From NCBI RefSeq assembly GCF_000803645.1, contig NZ_CP009122.1:4068501-4132500 (forward strand): a DNA stretch of 64,000 nucleotides, written 5' to 3'. This document shows, in pieces, positions 1-9,105 of this stretch. Below the pieces are notes generated by a model, which saw nothing but the letters and a program-made list of their open reading frames with translations, made no database searches and was not told where the DNA came from. Numbering within the stretch: position 1 is the first letter of the stretch; every line of letters begins with the position of its first letter. This DNA comes from Sphingopyxis fribergensis. GTDB taxonomy: Bacteria; Pseudomonadota; Alphaproteobacteria; Sphingomonadales; Sphingomonadaceae. Made by a program: the position numbers and the translations under genes.

Positions 1-1
1 G

Positions 2-424
2 CGCGACGTGATGCTCGCGCTCCACGCCGACCGCCCCGGCAAGCCACCGACGATGCCCGCCGGCGTCGAGGCGCGCCAGATCGTCCTCCCCGGCACCCGC
101 GAACCCCCGCGCCGCGAATATTTCCTTCGCGGTACCGCGCAAAGTGAAATGGCCGCAGCCCCGCAAGCTGCACGCCGCCCGCGCATCACCAGCCCGGTCA
201 GCGGCAGCGTCTATGCGCTCGACCCCGACATCCCGATCGACCGCCAGCGGCTCGCGGTGACGGTCAGCGGCTCGGTCGCCGGATACCGCCTGCTCCTCGA
301 CAAGAAGCCGCTTGGCGACGCCGACGCAGGTGCACAAATCCTGCCGCGCCCCGGCGTCCATATGCTCGCGCTAGTTGATCCAGGCGGCCGAATGATTGAC
401 CGCGTGCGCTTTACCGTACGGTAA
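2..424 (+). CDS. pbpC: Penicillin-binding protein 1C, C-terminal fragment (5' end outside window)
   Basis: The reading frame is open from the first bases of the window to TAA at 422-424, so only about the last 140 residues are seen. The C-terminal part (RPRITSPVSGSVYALDPD onward) matches what I know of the BiPBP_C domain that ends PBP1C, a bifunctional peptidoglycan glycosyltransferase/transpeptidase anchored in the inner membrane and acting in the periplasm. The catalytic domains would lie upstream and cannot be checked. Internal GTG and ATG codons at 8 and 11 are not true starts. The family call rests on this one small domain, so it is good but not certain. Confidence 0.7.
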   Translation, partial: RDVMLALHADRPGKPPTMPAGVEARQIVLPGTREPPRREYFLRGTAQSEMAAAPQAARRPRITSPVSGSVYALDPDIPIDRQRLAVTVSGSVAGYRLLLDKKPLGDADAGAQILPRPGVHMLALVDPGGRMIDRVRFTVR

Positions 425-549
425 AGCACCGCTGGTCCCCATTATATGCTGCATTGGCCCCATGAAATTAAGTTGCGCTGACGCGCGGAGCGGCTAGTCT
501 GCCCCGCCATGAGACGGGCGGCAGTTCAGCCGCTCCCAAGGGGAAGATT

Positions 550-2088
550 ATGCTATTTGACCGCGTAAAGTCGTTGGATGCCATTTTGGCGACAGCGGAA
601 AAAAAGTCGCTTACGCGCACATTGGGCGCCTTTCAGCTCACCATGCTGGGGATTGGCGCCGTCATTGGGACCGGAATTTTCGTCCTGACCGCCGAAGCCG
701 CGCAAAAGGCGGGCCCCGGCATGATGATCAGCTTCATCATTGCCGGTTTCGTCTGCGCCTTTGCCGCGCTCTGCTACGCCGAAATGGCCTCGATGGTCCC
801 CGTCTCGGGTTCGGCCTATACCTATAGCTATGCCGTGATGGGGGAATTGATCGCCTGGATGGTCGGCTGGGCGCTGATCCTCGAATATGCCGTTGCGGCG
901 GGCGCCGTTTCGGTGGGCTGGTCGGGCTATGTCGTCGGCCTGATCGAAAACGCCTTCAGCATAGATATACCGGCGACATGGGTTCTCGGGCCGTTCGACG
1001 GCGGCATGATCAACTTGCCGGCGATGTTTATTGCGGGCCTCGTCACCATGCTGCTCGTCATCGGCACGCGCGAATCGGCGACGGTCAATGCGTTCCTCGT
1101 GGTCATCAAGGTCGCGGCGTTGACGCTCTTCGTCGTCCTCGCGGTCCCCGTGATGAACATGGAGAATTTCGAGCCCTTCGCTCCGCTCGGCTTTGGCGGC
1201 ATTGGCGCCGCGGCCGCCTCGATCTTCTTTGCTTATGTCGGCTTCGACGCCGTTTCGACGGCGGCCGAGGAAACCAAGAACCCGCAGCGCAACATGCCGA
1301 TCGGCCTGATCGGCAGCCTTGCCATCTGCACCATCTTCTATCTGCTCGTTGCCGCCGGCGTGATCGGCTCGGTCGGCGCGCAACCGGTCGGGATCGATGC
1401 TGCGACCCAGCATGCGCTGGAACCCGGCAGCCGCGAACTCGCCGCGGCGTGCGCCGCGATGGGCGATCAGGCGGTCGTGTGTTCGAAGGAAGCGCTTGCC
1501 TGGACGATGCGTGAAATCGGATGGCCGCAGGTCGGCAACCTGATCGGCCTTGCGGCTGGCCTCGCGCTGCCATCGGTCATCCTGATGATGATGTTCGGCC
1601 AGACCCGCATCTTCTTCGTCATGAGCCGCGACGGCCTGCTTCCGAAAGCCTTCTCGAAGATCCACCCGAAGTTCAACACGCCGCACGTGATCACGATCAT
1701 CACGGGCATTGCGGTCGCGCTGTTCGCCGCCTTTTTCCCTGTCGGGCAGTTGGCGAACATCTCGAACTCGGGCACGCTCTTCGCCTTTGCCGCGGTGTCG
1801 ATCGCAGTGATGGTGATCCGCAAGACCGATCCCAGCCGCCATCGTCCGTTCAAGACGCCGCTGATCTATATCACGGCGCCGATTGCGATCCTTGGCTGCC
1901 TCTACCTCTTCTTCAACCTCGATCAGAAGAGCATCAACCTCTTCCTGATCTGGGCCGCCATCGGCCTCGTCGTCTACTTTGCCTACAGCCGCTCGCGCAG
2001 CCATGTGGGTCAGGGACATATCGAGGTGCATGAGGACGACGCGGACGCACCGCCGCCGCCGGTCCCCCCGGCTCCGTCGTTCCGCTGA
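550..2088 (+). CDS. APC-family amino acid permease
   Basis: A 512-residue inner-membrane protein with about 12 hydrophobic segments. The first membrane helix carries GAVIGTGIF (residues 36-44), the unwound substrate-binding segment typical of APC transporters; the second helix region has CYAEMASMVPVSGSAYTY, also family-typical. The overall form resembles the cationic amino acid transporter (CAT/YhdG) branch, so uptake or exchange of an amino acid is expected; the actual substrate is not visible. A charged, proline-rich tail (DDADAPPPPVPPAP) ends the protein. The ATG at 550 follows AAGGGGAAG at a good distance. It stands as a single transcription unit, followed by a strong hairpin terminator. 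Confidence 0.9.
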   Translation: MLFDRVKSLDAILATAEKKSLTRTLGAFQLTMLGIGAVIGTGIFVLTAEAAQKAGPGMMISFIIAGFVCAFAALCYAEMASMVPVSGSAYTYSYAVMGELIAWMVGWALILEYAVAAGAVSVGWSGYVVGLIENAFSIDIPATWVLGPFDGGMINLPAMFIAGLVTMLLVIGTRESATVNAFLVVIKVAALTLFVVLAVPVMNMENFEPFAPLGFGGIGAAAASIFFAYVGFDAVSTAAEETKNPQRNMPIGLIGSLAICTIFYLLVAAGVIGSVGAQPVGIDAATQHALEPGSRELAAACAAMGDQAVVCSKEALAWTMREIGWPQVGNLIGLAAGLALPSVILMMMFGQTRIFFVMSRDGLLPKAFSKIHPKFNTPHVITIITGIAVALFAAFFPVGQLANISNSGTLFAFAAVSIAVMVIRKTDPSRHRPFKTPLIYITAPIAILGCLYLFFNLDQKSINLFLIWAAIGLVVYFAYSRSRSHVGQGHIEVHEDDADAPPPPVPPAPSFR

Positions 2089-2107
2089 GGGTTCGAAACG
2101 CAAAGGG

Positions 2108-2134
2108 AAAGGGGGCTTCGGCCCCCTTTCTTTT
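2108..2134 (+). terminator. Rho-independent terminator after the APC permease
   Basis: A 9-bp perfect stem AAAGGGGGC / GCCCCCTTT with a TTCG tetraloop (2108-2129), followed by CTTTT. It begins 20 bases after the permease stop codon. Confidence 0.85.
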
Positions 2135-2258
2135 GACCAGCGTGTCGAGCAGGGCCGCGGCCGTTATCGACCGTTTGACGACTTTCCACTGAATATCTGG
2201 TAATAGCCATCACGGGCGGTCGGCATCAGTCGCGCGAAAATCGTGAGGGGCAGGCGAG

Positions 2259-2498
2259 ATGGTGGAGAGTTATGGGGCACTGGTTGGCTGGGCACATCAT
2301 GATGCAGGGGACCGCATCATGCTCCGGCTCGAAAGCGTACAATCTTCGGAAGCGGCCAAGAAGCACGACCCCGATTTGTTTCGTTTCCTTATGACCAAGC
2401 AGCAAGCGGCTATCCTGGGCAATTATCTGGTGCGGCTTTCCGGTCAGTCCCCGGCCGTTCCAAAAAAGCGGCGTTGGTTTCGCCGCTTCTTGGGCTGA
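2259..2498 (+). CDS. Small hypothetical protein, 79 aa
   Basis: A soluble 79-residue protein I do not recognise. The ATG at 2259 is preceded by GAGGGGCAGG, a plausible ribosome binding site. The middle part (HDPDLFRFLMTKQQAAILGNYLVRLSG) looks helical, and the tail is very basic (PKKRRWFRRFL). There is no signal peptide or membrane segment. It lies alone between the permease terminator and the convergent corC-like gene. The length, ribosome site and codon pattern suggest a real gene, but no function can be given. Confidence 0.6.
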   Translation: MVESYGALVGWAHHDAGDRIMLRLESVQSSEAAKKHDPDLFRFLMTKQQAAILGNYLVRLSGQSPAVPKKRRWFRRFLG

Positions 2499-2609
2499 CG
2501 GAGGTTTCTGGCGATTGCTGATCGCGTCGCAATATCCGCAATAGGCCAGCGGCCAATTGCAGGCCCTCGTTGCGCAGGCGCAGCCGTATCTTTTTCGCCT
2601 TAAGCCCGC

Positions 2610-3932
2610 CTACTCCGCATCCTCATCCTTTGGCGCCCGCACTTCGCTGACGAGCAATTTGTCGATCTTGCGTCCGTCCATGTCGACGATCTCGAACCGC
2701 CAGCCCCTGTCGGTGAAGCGCTCGCCTTCCTTGGGCAGATGCTTGAGGATCGCGAGCGCATGGCCTGCCGCGGTCGCGTAATCACGGTCGTCGCCAAGTT
2801 CGATGCCCAGCCGCTCGGCCATCTGGTCCGCGGGCATCGACCCCGCAATCAAGAGGCTGCCGTCCTCGCGCTCGACGACGAAGGGCTCGCTGCCGATATC
2901 CTGGTCCGACGCGAATTCGCCGGCGATCGCAGCGAGCAGATCGGCGGGGGTTACCAGCCCTTCGAAATGGCCATATTCGTCATGGACGAACAGCATCGGC
3001 ACGTCGGCGACGCGCAGGGCTTCAAGCGCATCCATCGCGTCGATCTGGTCGTGAATGACCTTCGCCGACCGGGTCAGACGGTCAACCTCGAGCGCTTCGC
3101 CGCGGAACAGCGCCGCGGCGATATCGCGCGCCTGGACGACGCCCACGATATCGTCGACCGACCCGCGCGCCACGGGCAGCCGCGTGTGGGGGCTTTCCAG
3201 CAATTTGGCGCGCACGGCTTCGGCGTCCGCCGCGATGTCGATCCAGTCGACATCGATGCGGGGGGTCATCACCTCGCGCACCGGCCGGTCGGCGAGGCGC
3301 ACGACGCCCGAAATGATCGCGCGCTCGCTTTCCTCGATCACCCCCGATTTTGAGGCTTCGGCGACGATCAGGTGAAGTTCCTCGGCGGTCACCCGGTCTT
3401 CGGATTCGCGATTGAGACCCAATATGCGAAACACGAGCGCCGAGCTGCGATCGAGCAACCAGACAAGCGGCGCGCCGATTTTCGACAGCCACAGCATCGG
3501 CAGCGCGATGAAAATAGCGATCGGTTCGGGCGCACGCAGTGCAAATTGCTTGGGCACCAGTTCGCCGACGATCAGGGAGAAATAAGTAGTGACCGCAATT
3601 ACGACGGCGAAGCCGACCGTCAGCGCGGTCTCGTCGTCAAATCCGAACAGCACCTGCAGCCGCTCACCGACCGGTCCGCCCAGGCTGGCACCGGAATAGG
3701 CGCCGGCAAGGATGCTGATCAGCGTGATACCGACCTGTACCGTCGACAGAAAGCGCCCCGGATCCGCTGTCAGTTGCCGCGCGATTTTCGCACCGCGGCT
3801 GCCGCGCTTCTCGGCCGCCTGCAGTCGCGGGTCGCGCGCCGAGACGATGGCCAGTTCGGACATGGCGAAAACGCCATTGAGAAGGACAAGGACCGCGATG
3901 ATCGCTACATCGGACCAGGGAAAGGGGGTCAT
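2610..3932 (-). CDS. CorC/HlyC-type transporter-associated CBS membrane protein
   Basis: 440 residues in the classic order of the family: an N-terminal DUF21 (CNNM) membrane domain of about four helices (residues 8-200, with LNGVFAMSELAIVSARDPRLQ), a pair of CBS domains (about 215-345, starting VMTPRIDVDWID), and a C-terminal CorC_HlyC domain (about 355-430, with GSMPADQMAERLG and GWRFEIVDMDGRKIDKLLV). Members are tied to divalent cation (Mg2+/Co2+) export or resistance; the CBS pair normally binds adenine nucleotides. The hemolysin name often attached to this family is historical. It is divergent from the OmpA lipoprotein gene across a 215-base gap in which I see no clear regulatory motif. 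Confidence 0.9.
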   Translation of the reverse strand: MTPFPWSDVAIIAVLVLLNGVFAMSELAIVSARDPRLQAAEKRGSRGAKIARQLTADPGRFLSTVQVGITLISILAGAYSGASLGGPVGERLQVLFGFDDETALTVGFAVVIAVTTYFSLIVGELVPKQFALRAPEPIAIFIALPMLWLSKIGAPLVWLLDRSSALVFRILGLNRESEDRVTAEELHLIVAEASKSGVIEESERAIISGVVRLADRPVREVMTPRIDVDWIDIAADAEAVRAKLLESPHTRLPVARGSVDDIVGVVQARDIAAALFRGEALEVDRLTRSAKVIHDQIDAMDALEALRVADVPMLFVHDEYGHFEGLVTPADLLAAIAGEFASDQDIGSEPFVVEREDGSLLIAGSMPADQMAERLGIELGDDRDYATAAGHALAILKHLPKEGERFTDRGWRFEIVDMDGRKIDKLLVSEVRAPKDEDAE

Positions 3933-4147
3933 TGGGCAGTCGTGCGGCGGGTCGGCGCCCAGCCCCTGTCTACGTCGGTCATGCCGGGCTTATAGGACAA
4001 AGCCGCGGCGATGCACAATGGCGGCTGAACACCCGGCTCAGTTATCGTTCAGTCGGATTCTGGAACTAGATCGTCGGCCATATGTTATCGGCATGAACGG
4101 TGGAATGCGAACGACCATAAGCAGCCACCGGATAAGGGAGCGACATA

Positions 4148-4837
4148 ATGAATATCAACACGATCAAGCTGACCACCATCGCCGCATTGGGTGCGATGAC
4201 CCTCACTGGCTGCGTCACCGATCCCGTGACCGGGGAACGCAAGATATCGAAGGCCGCGATCGGCGGTGTCGGCGGCGCGCTGGGTGGCTATCTGCTCGGC
4301 GACCTGATCGGCGGCCGCAACAGCCGCACCGAAGAAATCGTCGGCGCGGGTATCGGCGCGGTCGCCGGTGCGGGCGTCGGCTATTATATGGATCAGCAGG
4401 AAAAGAAGCTGCGCGAGCGTACCGCGGGCACCGGCATCGATGTCGAACGCCAGGGCGACCAGCTCGTGCTCAACATGCCCGGCGATGTGACCTTCGACCT
4501 CAACAGCGCGATGGTGAAATCGCAGTTCCGCAGCGCGCTCGACAGCGTCGCGTCGACGCTCGCGGAATATCCGAGCACCTATATCGACGTTTATGGTCAC
4601 ACCGATTCGACCGGCAGCGACACCTATAATCAGGGCTTGTCCGAACGCCGCGCGGCATCGGTCGCCGACTATCTGGCCGGCCGCGGCATCCAGCGCGCAC
4701 GCATGGCGACGCTTGGTTATGGCGAATCGCAGCTGAAATGCTCGCCCGAACGCAGCGAGGCCGACTATCAATGCAACCGGCGCGTCGAAATCCGCATCGC
4801 GCCGGTCACCCAGTCCGACGTCAACGCGGCGCGCTAA
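4148..4837 (+). CDS. OmpA-family peptidoglycan-binding lipoprotein
   Basis: 229 residues. A signal sequence ends in the lipobox LTGC (Cys22), so the protein should be lipidated and, lacking an Asp after the Cys, sorted to the outer membrane. Residues about 39-85 form a glycine zipper (GGVGGALGGYLLG and GAGIGAVAGAGVG). The C-terminal OmpA-like domain (about 115-225) contains VYGHTDSTGSDTYNQGLSERR, holding the Asp and Arg that bind diaminopimelate in this family. It probably tethers the outer membrane to the cell wall, as Pal and YiaD-type proteins do. ATG follows AGGGAGCG. A terminator hairpin follows 24 bases after the stop. Confidence 0.92.
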   Translation: MNINTIKLTTIAALGAMTLTGCVTDPVTGERKISKAAIGGVGGALGGYLLGDLIGGRNSRTEEIVGAGIGAVAGAGVGYYMDQQEKKLRERTAGTGIDVERQGDQLVLNMPGDVTFDLNSAMVKSQFRSALDSVASTLAEYPSTYIDVYGHTDSTGSDTYNQGLSERRAASVADYLAGRGIQRARMATLGYGESQLKCSPERSEADYQCNRRVEIRIAPVTQSDVNAAR

Positions 4838-4861
4838 CCCGTTTCCATTCCCGTGGAAAAG

Positions 4862-4893
4862 AAAGGGCGTCGCCGAAAAGCGGCGCCCTTTTC
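4862..4893. terminator. Bidirectional terminator between the OmpA lipoprotein gene and marC
   Basis: Stem AAAGGGCGTCGC / GCGGCGCCCTTT (4862-4873 with 4880-4891, one G-T pair), loop CGAAAA, with T-runs on the plus side and A-runs before it. It lies between two convergent genes, so it can serve both. Confidence 0.8.
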
Positions 4894-4896
4894 ATG

Positions 4897-5523
4897 TCAG
4901 CCGAGGTTGAAGCTCGCCTTGACCCCGTCGATGACGAACTGCGCGGCAAGCGCCGCGAGCAGGACGCCGAGCAGGCGGGTGATCACCGCTTCGCCCTTAT
5001 TGCCGATAATCCGCATCAACGGCCCCGCCGCGAGCAGCGCGCCGAGCGTCAACAACAGCACGAGCAGCAATGCTCCGAAAATGACAAAGGCGCGGTCGAT
5101 CCCGTTATTCTGCGACACGAGCAGCATCACCGACGCGATCGAGCCCGGCCCCGCCAGCATCGGCATCGCCATGGGAAACACCGAAACATCGTCGATCTCG
5201 GGGGTCGCGATCACCTTTTCGGCGCGCTGCTCGCGGCGTTCGGTGCGCTTTTCGAACACCATGTCGATCGCGATGATGAACAGCATGATGCCGCCCGCAA
5301 TGCGGAAACTGTCGAGGTCGATATGCAGGAAGCTTAGCAGCGCTTCGCCGAACATCGCGAAAAAGACGAGAATGCACCCCGCGATCAGCGTCGCGCGGAT
5401 CGCCATCGAACGCCGCTGCGCCGCGCTCGCGCCCGTCGTCAGGCTGGCATAGATCGGCGCGCAGCCCGGCGGGTCGATGACCACGAACAGCGTGACAAAG
5501 GCCGAGATGAACAGGTCGATCAT
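4897..5523 (-). CDS. MarC-family integral membrane protein
   Basis: 208 residues from the ATG at 5523, about six membrane segments, with the family-typical opening FVTLFVVIDPPGCAPIYASL. MarC proteins are conserved inner-membrane proteins of unsettled function; the old link to multiple antibiotic resistance is not supported. The start overlaps the stop of the upstream gene (ATGA), which argues for this start over an in-frame codon 60 bases upstream and for translational coupling. It is the last gene of the yhhQ-argB-yggT-folD operon. Confidence 0.88.
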   Translation of the reverse strand: MIDLFISAFVTLFVVIDPPGCAPIYASLTTGASAAQRRSMAIRATLIAGCILVFFAMFGEALLSFLHIDLDSFRIAGGIMLFIIAIDMVFEKRTERREQRAEKVIATPEIDDVSVFPMAMPMLAGPGSIASVMLLVSQNNGIDRAFVIFGALLLVLLLTLGALLAAGPLMRIIGNKGEAVITRLLGVLLAALAAQFVIDGVKASFNLG

Positions 5524-6188
5524 GGCTGCTTCGGCGCCGCGACCTGGTCGTCGATGAACGTCGCCATATCCTTGCCGTCCCACAGGCGGATCGTCACGCG
5601 GCGCGACTGGTCGGCGCGCACGGTCGACGTCCAGCTCAACGTCTGATCCGGCGACAAGCCGACGGCCATATCCTCGCCATCACCGCCCGCTTCGATCGCC
5701 ACCGCGGGACGCGATCCGCAGACCGCCTGCTTCGATGCGATGAATTCGGGGGCTTCGCGCGCGCTCGTCAGGCCATCGCCATGATCGAGGATCCAGCTAA
5801 GCTTGCCCTTCTTGGGATCGCGCAGCCAGACGGTCGTGAAATAACCGTTCGCCGGCCCCTTCTGCCACGCACCCGTGGTGACGCCGACATTGCCGTCGCA
5901 GCTGATATAGACCGCATGCGGCTGCCACTTCACCGCCTCTGCGGGGTCCTTCTGCGACTTCAGCCAATCGCGCGCCTTCACGCGCTGCGGCACGAACATC
6001 ACCGCTTCGGGCGATGCGGTTTCGCTAAACGCCGTCCACTGGCCCTTTTCCTGCGCGAGCCGTGAAAAACCGATCTCGGCGGCGATGAAAGCGCTGGGGT
6101 TCGCTGCGAGCGGATCGCGTTCGCGTGCCGCTGCAGCGCCACCCGCAATCACCGAAAGCGACATGACTGCGACAGCCAGGTAGCGCAT
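5520..6188 (-). CDS. Secreted NTF2-like (DUF4440-type) protein
   Basis: 222 residues from the ATG at 6188, which overlaps the folD stop by one base (TGATG). The first 22 residues ([21 protein letters not shown]) are a clear signal peptide. The mature part (AEIGFSRLAQEKGQWTAF, then EAVMFVPQRV) looks like the SnoaL/NTF2-like fold found in many exported proteins of unknown role in this group; I infer the fold from pattern, not from a search. Two cysteines (ISCDG and AVCGSR) could form a disulfide. A periplasmic location is expected. Its place between folD and marC gives no functional hint beyond co-expression. Confidence 0.7.
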   Translation of the reverse strand: MRYLAVAVMSLSVIAGGAAAARERDPLAANPSAFIAAEIGFSRLAQEKGQWTAFSETASPEAVMFVPQRVKARDWLKSQKDPAEAVKWQPHAVYISCDGNVGVTTGAWQKGPANGYFTTVWLRDPKKGKLSWILDHGDGLTSAREAPEFIASKQAVCGSRPAVAIEAGGDGEDMAVGLSPDQTLSWTSTVRADQSRRVTIRLWDGKDMATFIDDQVAAPKQP

Positions 6189-7084
6189 CAAAAACCCTCC
6201 GGATCGGCGAGCCCGGCGCGGCGGTGCGCGGCGACGAGCGTGTTGCGCAGCAGGCACGCGATGGTCATCGGGCCCACACCGCCCGGAACCGGCGTGATCG
6301 CATCGGCGACCGCGGCGACGCTGTCATAATCGACGTCGCCGACGAGCCGCCCCTTCGCCGCACCGTCGGCGGGCGGCAGGCGGTTGATACCGACGTCGAT
6401 CACGGTCGCACCGGGCTTGATCCAGTCGCCCTTCACCATCTCGGCGCGCCCGACCGCCGCGACGACAATGTCGGCGCGGCGAACAAGCGCGGGCAGATCC
6501 TTGGTCCGGCTATGCGCCATGGTGACGGTGCAGTTCGCGCCGAGCAGCAATTGCGCCATCGGCTTGCCGACGAGGATCGAGCGCCCGACGACGATCGCGT
6601 CCTTGCCCGACAAATCACCGAGCCGGTCCTGCAACAGCAACAGGCAGCCATAGGGGGTGCACGGCACCATGCCGACTATGCCGAGCGCGAGACGTCCGGC
6701 GCTGACCGGGGTCAGGCCATCGACATCCTTGTCGGGATCGATCGTCGCGACCGCCGCCTGTTCGTCGAGATGGCCAGGCAGCGGCAATTGGAGGAGGATG
6801 CCGTCGACCGCCTCGTCGGCGTTGAGCCGCGCCAGCAAGGCCTCGACCTCGTCCTGCGTCGCGGTGGCGGGCAAGCGATGCTCGAAGCTTTCCATGCCGG
6901 CGGCGACCGTCGCCTTTCCCTTCGACCCGACATAAACCGCGCTCGCCGGATCGTCGCCGACGAGCACGACCGCCAGGCCGGGCGCACGCGACGTCGCGGC
7001 CTTGAACGCCGGAACCGCATCGGCAATCCGCGCCCGCAGGCCGGCGGCGAAAGCCTTGCCGTCGATCACCTGCGCAGCGGTCAT
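6188..7084 (-). CDS. folD: Methylenetetrahydrofolate dehydrogenase / cyclohydrolase
   Basis: 298 residues from the ATG at 7084. FolD interconverts 5,10-methylene-THF, 5,10-methenyl-THF and 10-formyl-THF in the cytoplasm for purine, formyl-Met and one-carbon supply. Seen here: YVGSKGKA with Tyr51 and the catalytic Lys55, [16 protein letters not shown] and the dinucleotide-binding GRSILVGKP, ending in [11 protein letters not shown]. Length is normal. An in-frame GTG three bases upstream is possible, but the ATG forms a TGATG junction with the yggT stop, as at other joints of this operon. Confidence 0.97.
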   Translation of the reverse strand: MTAAQVIDGKAFAAGLRARIADAVPAFKAATSRAPGLAVVLVGDDPASAVYVGSKGKATVAAGMESFEHRLPATATQDEVEALLARLNADEAVDGILLQLPLPGHLDEQAAVATIDPDKDVDGLTPVSAGRLALGIVGMVPCTPYGCLLLLQDRLGDLSGKDAIVVGRSILVGKPMAQLLLGANCTVTMAHSRTKDLPALVRRADIVVAAVGRAEMVKGDWIKPGATVIDVGINRLPPADGAAKGRLVGDVDYDSVAAVADAITPVPGGVGPMTIACLLRNTLVAAHRRAGLADPEGF

Positions 7085-7392
7085 CACGCCATCCCGTTGG
7101 CGTAGGCAAGCCGCGCAAGATAGCTAAGCACCGGACCGTCGAGAATGATGATGATGATCAGCACCAGCATGGGTGTCAGGTCGAGCCCGCCGAAATCGGG
7201 CATGATGCGGCGGAAAGGCCGATAAAGCGGCTCGGTAATCCGGTCGAGGACCGTCCAAAGCTGGCCGACGAACTGGCTGTGCGTGTTGATGACGTTGAAC
7301 GCGATCAGCCACGACATCACCGCCTGCGCGATGATGAACCACCACAGGACCGTCAGGATGATGTGGACGATCTGGAGGAGCATGAGAAGCAA
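7084..7392 (-). CDS. YggT-family membrane protein
   Basis: 102 residues with two hydrophobic blocks (residues 3-30 and about 73-95) and the linking family motif [26 protein letters not shown]. YggT proteins are small inner-membrane proteins of unclear role, linked in some species to osmotic stress, ion uptake or division-site functions. I chose the TTG at 7392 because GGAG lies 8 bases before it; the next ATG (7383) would be 17 bases from that site. It is 35 bases downstream of argB and overlaps folD. Confidence 0.85.
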   Translation of the reverse strand: MLLMLLQIVHIILTVLWWFIIAQAVMSWLIAFNVINTHSQFVGQLWTVLDRITEPLYRPFRRIMPDFGGLDLTPMLVLIIIIILDGPVLSYLARLAYANGMA

Positions 7393-7427
7393 GGCGATTT
7401 CTCCGTAAAAGGGTCTTGCCGCGTCTC

Positions 7428-8336
7428 TTAGCGGTGAATGAGCGTGCCTGCACCCCTCGCGGTGAAAATTTCGAGCAGCATCGCGTGCGGGATGCGCCCG
7501 TCGAGGATGACCGCCGCCTCGACCCCGGCGTCGACGGCGGCGACGCAGGTCTCGACCTTCGGAATCATGCCGCCGGTGATCGTCCCGTCCTGTTTCAGTT
7601 CGTCGATCGCCGGGCGGTCGAGGTCGGTGAGCAGCGCGCCCGACTTGTCGAGCACCCCGGCGACGTCGGTGAGCAGGAAGAATCGTTTGGCGCCGAGCGC
7701 GCCCGCGATCGCGCCCGCCATCGTGTCGGCGTTGATATTATAGGTCGCGCCGTCCGCACCAAGCGCTACCGGCGCGACGATCGGAATGAAATTGTCCTTG
7801 GTCAGGTTGACGAGGATCGTCGGGTCGACCGCGACGGGTTCGCCGACGAAGCCCAGGTCCACATGCCGCTCGATCCCCGAATTGGGATCGGGTTCGGTGC
7901 GGCTGACCTTTTCGGCGAGCACAAGGTTCGCGTCCTTGCCCGAAATGCCGACCGCGCGGCCGCCAAGCGCGGCGAGCCAGCTGACGATCTCCTTGTTGAT
8001 CTTACCCGCCAGCACCATCTCGGCGACCTCGGCGGTCGCGGCGTCGGTGACGCGCAGCCCGCCGACAAAGGTCGATTCGATCCCGAGCTGTTTCAGCATC
8101 GCGCCAATCTGCGGCCCGCCGCCATGGACGACGACCGGGTTGATACCGACGGCTTTCAGCAGGACGACATCCTCGGCGAAGTCGCGCTGCGCCTCGGGAT
8201 CGCCCATCGCATGGCCGCCATATTTGATCACGAAGGTCTCGCCCGCATAGCGCTGCAGATAGGGCAGCGCCTCGACGAGCGTTTCGGCCTTGGCGAGCAG
8301 GTCGGGCATTTTCGAAGGATCGGTCATCGTCATCAT
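7428..8336 (-). CDS. argB: Acetylglutamate kinase
   Basis: 302 residues. ArgB phosphorylates N-acetylglutamate, the second step of arginine synthesis, in the cytoplasm. Amino acid kinase family motifs are present: [11 protein letters not shown] near residue 37, [10 protein letters not shown] near residue 75, the GLRVTD segment, and [19 protein letters not shown]. The start overlaps the upstream gene by ATGA (8336); an ATG one codon on (8333) is equally possible. It shares the operon with a putative queuine-precursor transporter and with folD. Confidence 0.97.
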   Translation of the reverse strand: MMTMTDPSKMPDLLAKAETLVEALPYLQRYAGETFVIKYGGHAMGDPEAQRDFAEDVVLLKAVGINPVVVHGGGPQIGAMLKQLGIESTFVGGLRVTDAATAEVAEMVLAGKINKEIVSWLAALGGRAVGISGKDANLVLAEKVSRTEPDPNSGIERHVDLGFVGEPVAVDPTILVNLTKDNFIPIVAPVALGADGATYNINADTMAGAIAGALGAKRFFLLTDVAGVLDKSGALLTDLDRPAIDELKQDGTITGGMIPKVETCVAAVDAGVEAAVILDGRIPHAMLLEIFTARGAGTLIHR

Positions 8337-8989
8337 CCTGCCGGCAGTTCGGCTTTGGCGTCCATCTTGCGGCCGATCGCGACCACCGCCATCACCAGCA
8401 AGGGCACCATCACCGCCGACAGAGCGACCTTGGCAAGCATCTGGCCGATCATCAGGTCGGCGATCGGGCGCACGCCATAGAAGCTGACCGTGATGAAGAT
8501 CAACGTATCGATGATCTGGCTGAGCGCCGCCGCGACGAAGCCACGCAACGGCAACAGCCGGCCGTTGTTCGCGGTCATCCGCGCAAAAATCCAGACGTTG
8601 AGGCTGACCGACACGCCATAGGCCAAAATCCCCGCGGCCATCATCCGCCAGCCCTGCCCGACGATAATCGGAAAGGCTTCCTTGGCGGGTTCGTACATCC
8701 CCTCGTCGGTCGGCAGCTGCAGCACGAACACCGTCAGGATGATCGCGAGAATGAGCGGAATGAAACCGAACCGGACCAGCTTGTCGGCGACGGCGCGGCC
8801 GTGCAGTTCGGCGATGCCGCTCGATATCGCGATCAGCGTCAGAAAGGGGAAAATCCCGGCCTCGACCGCGAGCGGACCAAGCGCGACCTGCTTCGCGCCG
8901 AGGAAACCGCCGAGCGGGACCATGCCGCCGTAGAGGATTGCGAACAGCAGCAGCGAAGGCGCGATCAGGCGCGAGGAGCTATTTTCCAT
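8333..8989 (-). CDS. Queuosine-precursor transporter, VUT family (YhhQ-like)
   Basis: 218 residues with six or so membrane helices, resembling the VUT (vitamin uptake transporter)/YhhQ family ([21 protein letters not shown], then a [16 protein letters not shown] segment). YhhQ of E. coli takes up the queuosine precursors preQ0 and preQ1. The family call is from pattern and the substrate is inferred from the family. It is the first gene of the minus-strand operon and is divergent from a nucleoside transporter across 116 bases. gluQRS, another queuosine-tRNA gene, lies about 10 kb away. Confidence 0.75.
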   Translation of the reverse strand: MENSSSRLIAPSLLLFAILYGGMVPLGGFLGAKQVALGPLAVEAGIFPFLTLIAISSGIAELHGRAVADKLVRFGFIPLILAIILTVFVLQLPTDEGMYEPAKEAFPIIVGQGWRMMAAGILAYGVSVSLNVWIFARMTANNGRLLPLRGFVAAALSQIIDTLIFITVSFYGVRPIADLMIGQMLAKVALSAVMVPLLVMAVVAIGRKMDAKAELPAG

Positions 8990-9105
8990 CGAGGCCGCTT
9001 AATCGCTTTTGCGGCGGGTGGAAAGGTGCCGCATCGGCACAGACTTGCCCCACCCGGAAAGCCCGCTAGAGACGGGTATCAATTTGCGGGGGACGCACAG
9101 ACATT

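Noticed and set aside
553..2103. A 516-codon minus-strand frame opposite the APC permease gene
   Set aside because: It is the mirror of a well-supported transporter gene; its translation is rich in Arg, Asp and His with no recognisable domain, as is usual for antisense frames in GC-rich DNA.
2610..3932. CorC-like protein as a hemolysin
   Set aside because: The hemolysin label comes from an old annotation; the domain order is that of a CNNM/CBS divalent-cation protein.
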